Below, in pieces: positions 31,501 to 36,879 of a DNA stretch of 36,879 nucleotides; the stretch's first letter is position 1, and every line of letters begins with the position of its first letter. Source of the DNA: Candidatus Omnitrophota bacterium (lineage in GTDB: Bacteria; Omnitrophota; Gorgyraeia; Aquiviventales; Aquiviventaceae); NCBI GenBank assembly GCA_023247215.1, contig JAHFGX010000001.1:1-36879 (forward strand), read 5' to 3'. The translations under genes were made by a program, and so were the position numbers. The notes under the pieces were generated by a model. The model was not told the origin of the DNA and made no database searches. It saw only the letters and a program-made list of their open reading frames with translations.

Positions 31501-32595
31501 CGATACCGGCGCCTCATCGCCTGGGTGGCGGGCCTCCCGCTTCCCGCGGCCGAGCCGGTTGGCGTATCGGCTGTCGCTACGCAGCCGGCGGCGGTGTTCC
31601 AGGCGGAACCCGCGCGCCCGCCTGCGCCGGAAATCTCCACAGCGCAAGCCAGGCTGGTGTCCGTGGTGATCCCCGCCTACAACGCGACGCGCACCCTGCC
31701 GGTCGCGATCGGCAGCGTCCTGCGGCAGACCTACAGCGAGGTGGAAGTGATTGTCGTAGACGACGGCTCCACCGACGAGACCCCCCAGTGCGCCGAGAGA
31801 TTCGGTCCTCGGGTCCGGGTGATCCGGCAGGCGCGCCAGGGACCCGGCGCGGCGCGCAACCGCGGCGCGCAGGAAGCGTTGGGCGCGATGGTGGCGTTCC
31901 TGGATGCCGACGACTTGTGGCTGCCGCATAAGTTGGCGCGTCAGGTGGCGGTCTTACAGCGGGAACCAGACATCGAGGCGGTCCAGTGCAGCGCCTATTT
32001 GGTCACTGACGCGCTGCAGGTGATCGGGGAAAGGCGTTGCCGGCCGGGACGGGACACCTTGCTCGATGCCTTGTTGTTCCGCAACTTGCCGGCGGTGTCG
32101 TCCACGCTCCTGGTGCGCCGCGAATTCTTTCTGGCCGTCGGGGGATTTCCGGCCGACCTCGAGGAGGAAGCGTGGGAGATGATGTGCCGGCTGGCGCGGT
32201 TCGGCACGGTGCGGAGCCTGTCGGAGCCGCTGGCGCTCTACCGGCAGCATGCCGGCAATCGCAGCCGGAGGGGCATGGCGATGTTCCGGGAGAGCGGGAT
32301 TCGATTCCTGGAACGGCTGTTCGCGGATCCCAGCTTGGATCCGGCGATCCGTCGGCAGCGTTCCCGCATCTGGGCGCGGTTTTACGCGATGCTCGCCGGC
32401 GGACATTGGCATCGCCGAGAATGGGCCGCGGCCTGGCGGTGGGGGCGCAAAGCCCTGGCGACCTCCCCATCCGTGGCGGGGTATCTGCTGGGGCTGCCGG
32501 CTCGTCGTCTGCAGCGCGCGCTGGCCAGACGGCGGCGGTCGTTTGCAGCGTCAGGCGCGCCCCAGGAAGCCGTCTCAACCGTTGAGGTGGGGTAG
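28546..32595 (+). CDS. 1349-residue fusion: membrane GT-C-like domain split by TPRs, then a GT2 domain
   Basis: Residues 1-285 are membrane segments with a GT39/GT-C-like pattern: GLDSRAYHHLGSSIAIAW at about 77-94, FFAVTGAVYRLFGSH and LVSAGLVGFWPSSILWS, where Asp79 could be the catalytic acid. Residues about 295-715 are TPR-type helical repeats with a long-range period of 75-78 residues (WHAYAELG at 402, WQIYADLG at 477, WVAYMELG at 555). A low-complexity Ala/Pro/Thr linker (about 730-800) follows, then a second hydrophobic block (about 880-985) that looks like the rest of the membrane protein. Residues 1036-1250 are a GT2 domain with VVDDGSTDETP and FLDADDLW. No internal stop interrupts. It probably joins lipid-linked transfer with cytoplasmic sugar addition; topology and roles are inference. 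Confidence 0.85.
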   Translation: MTVPAVSWGPLAGLIAFSVASLWWLTSHALKDRALRALLFSSYFARLLLGMGLFAISYYQWPILRSLQAGEGFWAFGLDSRAYHHLGSSIAIAWAQGTELPRMETAVEFFAVTGAVYRLFGSHPLSVIVLNAWLGAMGGLLAYLIGRKLDNRRAGLVSAGLVGFWPSSILWSAQLMKDALSWCLLLLAIWLMVGLVQAWWGGQRLGRARGSAATILLGITLVALTRLRFYVGSSFALAALLVMLPASAALWRRSVRRSVAGAGLAVWIAGCVIVARALNVYALVSPSHPHLSHYRLAVASWEAGSLQQAGEEFQRAIHTGFEDAEAYLGWGGVEAQQQRWSAAIEAYKGALKHEAPEWRVSIRKIIARLYAEWAHDTLDRLGDVDRGVPLYEAAVEWDPQLWHAYAELGVGLARQQQFERAFEMIKRAEHLSSSEQGLRQAQARIHVEQGRVAFERGDVEAAFAAYHQAVVLDPTAWQIYADLGIRLSRHERFAQAVQMLQRAEELQPADSSRSSLRQTVVRTLIEQGRDAFKRERFSEAIVAYQTAMVLQRSAWVAYMELGVGLAQREQFADALDVFAMAFAQSPGEEDRRRLDRQLAEVYMERGRYAVKYHEVPAAVEAYQAAWRLRPEKEVMVELGWTFAGSDYLYQGLDILGEMAHQTDSDATREAAQCGLARLYVSIGMDHVRHGRNSIGFAVLEEALRLDPMLKEYITSRLAGVTSVPEALIAKPAALAAPATPATPATPAAPSPSTVQVWIAALSQGAPVVRPPTPAAHEAPAEFMSQAPGAAAADDVSAMAVALFSSAAQRSKNVRVNPALLSRKANALSFFGLGNQVQQSAYEITPEALQARRHGFVTTGGYSLMDAQARISTPKNLLTYLPRGLLIGVLAPFPWQWFDWKGSTGGMRLLAGGEMILLYFLLPIVVFGIRRIISERRLEGLFVAAVVLATLVPVSLVVANLGTLFRLRLLFMLPLLIIIAVGDPIERYRRLIAWVAGLPLPAAEPVGVSAVATQPAAVFQAEPARPPAPEISTAQARLVSVVIPAYNATRTLPVAIGSVLRQTYSEVEVIVVDDGSTDETPQCAERFGPRVRVIRQARQGPGAARNRGAQEALGAMVAFLDADDLWLPHKLARQVAVLQREPDIEAVQCSAYLVTDALQVIGERRCRPGRDTLLDALLFRNLPAVSSTLLVRREFFLAVGGFPADLEEEAWEMMCRLARFGTVRSLSEPLALYRQHAGNRSRRGMAMFRESGIRFLERLFADPSLDPAIRRQRSRIWARFYAMLAGGHWHRREWAAAWRWGRKALATSPSVAGYLLGLPARRLQRALARRRRSFAASGAPQEAVSTVEVG
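30754..30785 (+). repeat. 9-bp tandem repeat coding the Ala-Thr-Pro linker
   Basis: The unit CCGGCCACG occurs three times head to tail (30754-30780) with a partial fourth copy. It encodes an (Ala-Thr-Pro)n stretch in the linker between the TPR and second membrane block. Because each unit is three codons, copy-number change would keep the frame. Confidence 0.85.
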
Positions 32596-32599
32596 GAAC

Positions 32600-33430
32600 A
32601 TGCCATCCATTCGGGCCGGTTCGTCGAGAGCGGATCGCCACCACCGTCTTGCGCGTCGGATGCCGCCAGTCATCATCCTGTGCGGCGGGTTAGGCACCCG
32701 GCTTCGTGAAGCGACGGAGATTCGTCCCAAACCAATGGTCGAGATTGGAGGACGACCGATCCTGTGGCACATCATGAAGTATTATGCCCAGTACGGCCTG
32801 CGGGACTTCCTGATCGCCTTGGGCTACAAAGGGGAGGTCGTCAAGCGCTACTTCCTCGATCACTATCCCCTGAACAGCGATTTGACCATCCACCTGGGGA
32901 CGGGGGAGGTGCGGGTGCACGGCAGCGAGCGGGAGGATTGGGTCGTGCAGTTGCGGGAGACTGGCCTGGACACCAAGACCGGCGGCCGGGTCAAGCGGCT
33001 GGCCTCGTGGATCGGCCGCCAGACCTTTCTGATGACGTATGGGGACGGGGTGTGCGACGTAGATCTGCGCCGGCTGCTGGCGTTCCATCGGTCGCATGGC
33101 CGGCTGGCGACGGTGATGGCGGTTCGGCCGCCTGCGCGGTTTGGTGGATTGAAGTTCAACGGGGAGCTGGTGTGCGAGTTCGTCGAGAAGCCGCAGATCG
33201 GCGAGGGATGGATCAACGGAGGCTTCTTCATCCTGGAGCCCGGGGTCTTCGACTATATCGAGGGGGACCAGACGTTTTTTGAACGCGAGCCGATGGAGCG
33301 GCTCACCCGCGATGAACAGCTGGTCGCCTACCGTCATGAGGGATTCTGGCAGTGCATGGATACGCTGCGGGATGTCGAGCTCTTGGAGCACCTCTGGCAA
33401 AGCGGCACGGCCCCATGGAAGATCTGGTGA
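32600..33430 (+). CDS. rfbF: Glucose-1-phosphate cytidylyltransferase
   Basis: 276 residues from ATG 32600, or 256 from ATG 32660, the latter equal to the Salmonella RfbF length. VIILCGGLGTRLRE, IRPKPMVEIGGRPILWHIMK, TGLDTKTGGRVKRL, FLMTYGDGVCDVDLR, INGGFFILEPGVFDYI and FWQCMDTLRD match RfbF throughout. It condenses CTP with alpha-D-glucose 1-phosphate to CDP-glucose, the first step to CDP-3,6-dideoxyhexoses. The downstream RfbG- and RfbH-like genes confirm the pathway. I chose 32600 because GAGGTG lies ten bases upstream and the gap to the previous stop is four bases; the shorter form cannot be excluded. One-base TGATG overlap with the next gene. Confidence 0.95.
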   Translation: MPSIRAGSSRADRHHRLARRMPPVIILCGGLGTRLREATEIRPKPMVEIGGRPILWHIMKYYAQYGLRDFLIALGYKGEVVKRYFLDHYPLNSDLTIHLGTGEVRVHGSEREDWVVQLRETGLDTKTGGRVKRLASWIGRQTFLMTYGDGVCDVDLRRLLAFHRSHGRLATVMAVRPPARFGGLKFNGELVCEFVEKPQIGEGWINGGFFILEPGVFDYIEGDQTFFEREPMERLTRDEQLVAYRHEGFWQCMDTLRDVELLEHLWQSGTAPWKIW

Positions 33431-34440
33431 TGGCGCCCCAAACGGACTTCTGGCAGGATCGCCGGGTCCTCGTGACCGGTGCCACGGGGCTCCTCGGCGG
33501 ATGGATGACCGAGGCGCTGGTGGAGCGTGACGCCGACGTCGTGGTGCTGATGCGTGATGACGTGGCGTCCTCCCTGTTGACGGACGAGGCGCTGCGGGCT
33601 CGCGTGACGGTGGCCCGCGGGTGCGTGGAAGACGTCGAGCTGATGACCCGGGTCGTGAACGAATACGAGGTGGACGCCGTCTTTCATCTGGCCGCCCAGA
33701 CGATCGTCGGCATCGCCCAGCGGGATCCCCTTTCGACGTTTACGACCAACATCCAAGGCACCTGGTGCGTGCTCGAGGCCTGCCGCCGGGCCAAGACCGT
33801 CACCCGGATCGTGGTCGCCTCCAGTGACAAAGCCTATGGCGCACAGCCGACCCTCCCGTACCGGGAGGACGCCCCGTTGTTGGGGCGCCATCCCTATGAC
33901 GTGTCCAAGGCGTGCGCGGATCTCGTGGCCCAGGCGTACGCCTGCTCCTATCAGCTTCCGGTGGTGATCACCCGATGCGGCAACCTGTTCGGCGGAGGAG
34001 ACCTGAATTGGAACCGGCTCGTGCCGGGCACCATCCGGGCCGCGTTGCGGGGGGCCAGCCCCGTGATCCGCAGCGATGGCACCCTGGTGCGGGATTACTT
34101 CTACGTCCGTGACGCGGCCGCGGCGTACCTGGCGCTGGCCGAGCAGGCTCATCGGCCGGAGCTTCGGGGGCGGGCCTACAACTTTAGCGAGACCCGTCCG
34201 CTGACCGTCGTGGAGATGTGCCGCAAGGTGCTGGCGGCCGCGGGACGCCCTGAGTTGGAGGTCGTGATCGAAGCCCGGCCGCTTGAGGAGATCCCCGAGC
34301 AGTGGCTGGACAGCAGCCGCGCCAGGAGCGAGCTGGGGTGGCAGCCGCGCTACGGGTTGGACGAGGGGCTCATCCAAACCGTCCAGTGGTATGCCGAGTA
34401 TCTGAGCCAGGCCCCGGCCCGCGCGTTCCTGCCATCGTGA
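33430..34440 (+). CDS. rfbG: CDP-glucose 4,6-dehydratase-like extended SDR
   Basis: 336 residues. FWQDRRVLVTGATGLLGGWMTEAL at the start is close to the FWQGKRVFVTGHTGFKGSW of RfbG; FHLAAQTIVGIAQRDPLSTFTTNIQGT, VASSDKAYG, the active-site YDVSK (Tyr156, Lys160), RCGNLFGGGDLNWNRLVPG and IRSDGTLVRDYFYV are also family blocks. It should convert CDP-glucose into CDP-4-keto-6-deoxyglucose with bound NAD. The protein is about 20 residues shorter than RfbG and differs in the glycine loop, so a related nucleotide sugar remains possible, but position between rfbF- and rfbH-like genes favours CDP. ATG 33415 is an alternative; 33430 is preferred because of GGAAG about eight bases upstream and the TGATG overlap. 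Confidence 0.87.
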   Translation: MAPQTDFWQDRRVLVTGATGLLGGWMTEALVERDADVVVLMRDDVASSLLTDEALRARVTVARGCVEDVELMTRVVNEYEVDAVFHLAAQTIVGIAQRDPLSTFTTNIQGTWCVLEACRRAKTVTRIVVASSDKAYGAQPTLPYREDAPLLGRHPYDVSKACADLVAQAYACSYQLPVVITRCGNLFGGGDLNWNRLVPGTIRAALRGASPVIRSDGTLVRDYFYVRDAAAAYLALAEQAHRPELRGRAYNFSETRPLTVVEMCRKVLAAAGRPELEVVIEARPLEEIPEQWLDSSRARSELGWQPRYGLDEGLIQTVQWYAEYLSQAPARAFLPS

Positions 34441-34443
34441 ACG

Positions 34444-35343
34444 ATGGCCAGAGCCACCGGACAGTCCCCTCTCGTGATCTTCGGAGCCAGTGGTCAGGTC
34501 GGAGGGGCGATCTTCCGAGAAGCCACGCGTCGCGGCCTCCGGGTCGTCGGGACCTATCGGGGGCATCCGCAGCCGGGGCTGGTGCCCTGGGAGGCGGACA
34601 GGTCGGCGGCCGACCTTCTGGAGCGCGACACGCCCTGGGCGGTCATCTACGCGGTGGGGTTCACGAATGTCGATGCCTGCGAGACGCATGAAGAGGAGGC
34701 CAATCGTTGGAATGCGAGGGTCCCGGTTGAGATGGCCCGAGCTGGCCGCGGGCGCTTCCAGGTGGTCTATTTCTCGACGGACTACGTCTTCGATGGGGCC
34801 GGCGGCCCCTATGCAGAGGCCGACGCCGTCCGCCCCCTGTCTGCCTATGGACGGAGCAAGGTCCGTGGGGAGGAGGGGGTGTTGTCGGTGAACCCCTCCG
34901 CCTTGGTGGTGCGCACCACGGTCGTCTACGGCCCGGAAGCGCAAGGAAAAAACTTCGTCGCGCAGATCCGAGCGCGGCTCTCCGCCGGTGATCGGATGCG
35001 CGTCGCCAACGATCAACTCAGCACCCCGACCTATAATGAGGATCTGGCGGCAGGCACCTTGGACCTCCTGGAGCGCCAGGCGAGCGGGATCTGGCATGTC
35101 TCGGGCCCTGAGGTCATGAGTCGGGCCGCCTTGGCTCAACTGGCCGCGGAGACTTTCCACTTGGATGCCCAGGGGGTGGAGCCAACGCCGACGGCGCTCC
35201 TGCGGCAGTCGGCTCGCCGACCGCTGCACGCTGGCTTGAAGATCGACAAGCTCCTTCACGCGGCTCTCCCACATCCCGTCCGGTCTGCCCGCGAAGGTCT
35301 GCAGGCCTACGCCGCAGGTGAAGGACACGCGAGGCCTCAATGA
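34444..35343 (+). CDS. RmlD-like SDR, copy 3 (candidate CDP-sugar 4-reductase)
   Basis: 299 residues. [39 protein letters not shown] and the active-site YGRSK with Tyr135 and Lys139 identify the RmlD family; [15 protein letters not shown] and [13 protein letters not shown] are later conserved blocks. It lies between the RfbG-like dehydratase and RfbH-like dehydrase, so it may be the terminal 4-keto reductase of the CDP-3,6-dideoxyhexose route, a role filled in other organisms by abequose or paratose synthase, which are also SDRs. Product stereochemistry cannot be read from sequence. It follows the dehydratase stop by three bases and overlaps rfbH as ATGA. Confidence 0.85.
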   Translation: MARATGQSPLVIFGASGQVGGAIFREATRRGLRVVGTYRGHPQPGLVPWEADRSAADLLERDTPWAVIYAVGFTNVDACETHEEEANRWNARVPVEMARAGRGRFQVVYFSTDYVFDGAGGPYAEADAVRPLSAYGRSKVRGEEGVLSVNPSALVVRTTVVYGPEAQGKNFVAQIRARLSAGDRMRVANDQLSTPTYNEDLAAGTLDLLERQASGIWHVSGPEVMSRAALAQLAAETFHLDAQGVEPTPTALLRQSARRPLHAGLKIDKLLHAALPHPVRSAREGLQAYAAGEGHARPQ

Positions 35344-36716
35344 GCGCTCCTGATTCCAAGGCGGCCTCCACAGACGAGGCGTTGTTGCGTCGCGAGATTC
35401 GAGAGCGGGTGAGCCGGCTGGTCCGCTCCCGCCTGCAACAGGAAGCCGTCGCCTTCCTGCCCGGCAGCTCGCCGATCCCCTATGCGGGACGTGTCTATGA
35501 CGAAGCCGAAGTCATCGCGGCGGTGGAAGCCTCCCTCGATTTCTGGCTGACCCTGGGTCCCTACGGGGACGCCTTCACCGAGTTGCTGGCGAAGCGGGTA
35601 GGGGTGCGGTACGCCATCCTGACCAATTCCGGCTCGTCAGCCAACTTGTTGGCGGTGGCTGCGCTGACCTCGCCGAAGCTGGCGCGACCCCTTCGGCCCG
35701 GCGATGAAGTCATCACCCTGGCCGCCGGATTCCCGACGACCGTCAACCCGCTGGTGCACTATGGGCTGATCCCGGTGTTCGTGGACGTCCTCCCGCGAAC
35801 CTATGGCGCGGATCCCGATGTCGTGCGGGAGGCCATCGGCCCGCGCACGCGCGCGATCATGATGGCCCATACGCTCGGCAACCCCTTTGAACTTGATGCG
35901 ATCCAGGAACTCTGCCGGCGCCATGAGTTGTATTTGATCGAGGACAACTGTGACGCGCTGGGCAGCCGCTATCGCGGGCGCTGGACCGGGACGTTCGGCG
36001 ACTTGGCGACCCAGAGCTTCTACCCCCCGCATCACATCACCATGGGGGAAGGGGGGGCGGTGCTGACCTCCAGCGGCAAGCTGAAGATGCTGGTCGAGTC
36101 GTTCCGGGACTGGGGACGGGATTGCTGGTGCGCCCCGGGGAAGGCCAATACCTGCGGGAAACGGTTCGACTGGCAACTGGGCGACCTGCCCAAGGGCTAC
36201 GATCACAAGTACATCTACTCGCACCGCGGCTACAACCTGAAGCCCACCGATCTCCAAGCGGCCATCGGCTTAGCACAGCTCGGCAAGCTCGACCAGTTCG
36301 TGGCGGCCCGCCGCCGGCACTGGCAGGTCCTTCACGACGCCTGCGCGCCGCTGGAGGAGTTCCTGGAGTTGGCGGAGCCCACCCCCCACAGCGAGCCGTC
36401 CTGGTTTGGGTTTGCGCTGGTGGTGAAGGAGGGCGCGCCGTTTACTCGAGAGGCGCTGGTGCGGCGGCTTGAGGCGCGACAGATCCAAACCCGCATGCTC
36501 TTCGGCGGCAACTTGCTTAAGCAACCCGCCTACCGCGATGTGCCGCATCGGATCGTCGGCGAGCTGCGCCAGACCGACCGGGTGCTGGAGCAGGGGTGTT
36601 GGGTGGGCGTGTACCCGGGTTTGAGCGCCGCTCAACTGCAGTACCTCGCAGATGCGCTCGTCGAGGAGACCCGCCGGCTGGCGATGAACGGGGTGGCAAG
36701 TCGAGAGGCACTCTAA
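35340..36716 (+). CDS. rfbH: CDP-4-keto-6-deoxyglucose 3-dehydrase (E1)
   Basis: 458 residues. It belongs to the DegT fold but has His in place of the PLP-binding Lys: [14 protein letters not shown], with His231 at the Lys position. This is diagnostic of the E1 (RfbH/AscC) dehydrases, which bind PMP and remove the C3 hydroxyl. The iron-sulfur cysteines are seen in RDCWCAPG and TCGKRF, with a further Cys in IEDNCDALG, followed by [19 protein letters not shown], a near-exact family block. It needs an electron-donating E3 reductase (AscD/RfbI type), which is not in the window. The N-terminus is about 20 residues longer than in Salmonella RfbH. ATGA overlap upstream and one-base overlap with the following GT2. 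Confidence 0.97.
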   Translation: MSAPDSKAASTDEALLRREIRERVSRLVRSRLQQEAVAFLPGSSPIPYAGRVYDEAEVIAAVEASLDFWLTLGPYGDAFTELLAKRVGVRYAILTNSGSSANLLAVAALTSPKLARPLRPGDEVITLAAGFPTTVNPLVHYGLIPVFVDVLPRTYGADPDVVREAIGPRTRAIMMAHTLGNPFELDAIQELCRRHELYLIEDNCDALGSRYRGRWTGTFGDLATQSFYPPHHITMGEGGAVLTSSGKLKMLVESFRDWGRDCWCAPGKANTCGKRFDWQLGDLPKGYDHKYIYSHRGYNLKPTDLQAAIGLAQLGKLDQFVAARRRHWQVLHDACAPLEEFLELAEPTPHSEPSWFGFALVVKEGAPFTREALVRRLEARQIQTRMLFGGNLLKQPAYRDVPHRIVGELRQTDRVLEQGCWVGVYPGLSAAQLQYLADALVEETRRLAMNGVASREAL

Positions 36717-36879
36717 TGCCGAACCCGCTGGTGTCCGTCTGTATCCCCACCTACCACCGCCCGGCGTTCCTTCGCGACACCGTGCAGACCATTCTCAGCC
36801 AAGACTATGCGCCCTTCGACGTCCTGATCAGCGACAATGGCGCTGACGAGGAGACGACGAGCTTCTGCGAGGCGCTGGT
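36716..36879 (+). CDS. Glycosyltransferase family 2, N-terminal fragment (3' cut by window edge)
   Basis: Only 54 residues are present. The sequence [16 protein letters not shown] followed by LRDTVQTILSQDYAPFDVLISDNGADE is a standard GT2 N-terminus with the first beta strands and the Asp of the nucleotide-binding SDNG loop. The ATG shares one base with the rfbH stop (TAATG), so it belongs to the same transcription unit. The metal-binding DxD and acceptor region lie outside the window. It may add the dideoxy sugar made by the preceding four genes; that is inference from position only. Confidence 0.88.
   Translation, partial: MPNPLVSVCIPTYHRPAFLRDTVQTILSQDYAPFDVLISDNGADEETTSFCEAL

Noticed and set aside
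28546..32595. Three separate genes instead of one fusion
   Set aside because: The frame is continuous with no internal stop, and I found no well-placed ribosome site at the domain borders that would justify a split. An assembly error cannot be excluded from sequence alone.
33334..35340. 668-codon open frame on the - strand
   Set aside because: It runs antisense to the rfbG-like and RmlD-like genes, whose protein motifs are clear. The translation is Arg/His/Gly-rich with no recognisable domain, as expected for shadow frames in GC-rich DNA.
1..36879. CRISPR arrays, tRNA or rRNA genes, insertion sequences, attachment sites, origins
   Set aside because: I saw no spaced direct repeats, transposase or integrase motifs, or RNA gene signatures, and there is almost no non-coding space to hold them.

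Overview
The window is a single co-directional surface-polysaccharide gene block. All 33 coding sequences I can support (31 complete, one cut at each edge) lie on the + strand. Of the 32 gene junctions, 24 overlap (mostly ATGA or TGATG) and the largest gap is 65 bases (25374-25438). I see no rRNA, tRNA, CRISPR array, transposase, phage gene or gene on the opposite strand. The sequence is strongly GC-rich. The gene content (CDP-3,6-dideoxyhexose genes, a KdsB-like cytidylyltransferase, heptose-type enzymes, many glycosyltransferases) points to the O-antigen, capsule or exopolysaccharide locus of a GC-rich, probably Gram-negative bacterium. No taxonomic marker is present, so I do not name a lineage.

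Layout. (1) 1-9710: the end of a carbamoyltransferase; a large GT-B-like protein; a fusion of a GmhB-type HAD phosphatase with a glycosyltransferase-like domain; a Gfo/Idh/MocA oxidoreductase; a decayed-looking methyltransferase; a radical SAM protein; a GmhA-like SIS isomerase; and a TalC-like transaldolase. (2) 9743-12068: an extended SDR epimerase/dehydratase and a GT4 glycosyltransferase. (3) 12068-18997: an HpcH/HpaI-type pyruvate aldolase, a HAD phosphatase, two classical SDRs, an FkbM methyltransferase, a GT8-like fusion, a KdsB-like cytidylyltransferase and a D-2-hydroxyacid dehydrogenase. (4) 18997-22842: an RmlD-like SDR, a GT2, a second RmlD-like SDR and a PseB/CapE-like UDP-sugar 4,6-dehydratase. 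(5) 22829-27316: a GNAT-SxtJ fusion, an SGNH hydrolase, a 52-residue DUF5989-like membrane peptide and a complete carbamoyltransferase, together an SxtI/J/K-like module. (6) 27323-32595: a DegT aminotransferase and a 1349-residue membrane/TPR/GT2 fusion. (7) 32600-36716: RfbF-, RfbG- and RfbH-like genes with a third RmlD-like reductase, the CDP-3,6-dideoxyhexose branch. A GT2 gene runs off the right edge.

How the genes may work together. At least three activated-sugar routes seem to be encoded: a CDP-3,6-dideoxyhexose route (well supported); a UDP-amino-sugar route from the dehydratase, DegT and GNAT (moderately supported); and a CMP-activated acidic sugar made through a pyruvate aldolase instead of a PEP-dependent synthase (a hypothesis). 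The SIS, transaldolase and GmhB-like HAD genes suggest a further heptose- or ketose-phosphate-derived residue. Glycosyltransferases, methyltransferases, carbamoyltransferases and the SGNH enzyme would assemble and decorate the glycan. No flippase, Wza/Wzc-type export gene, initiating phosphoglycosyltransferase or clear stand-alone Wzy is in the window, so the locus probably continues past both edges.
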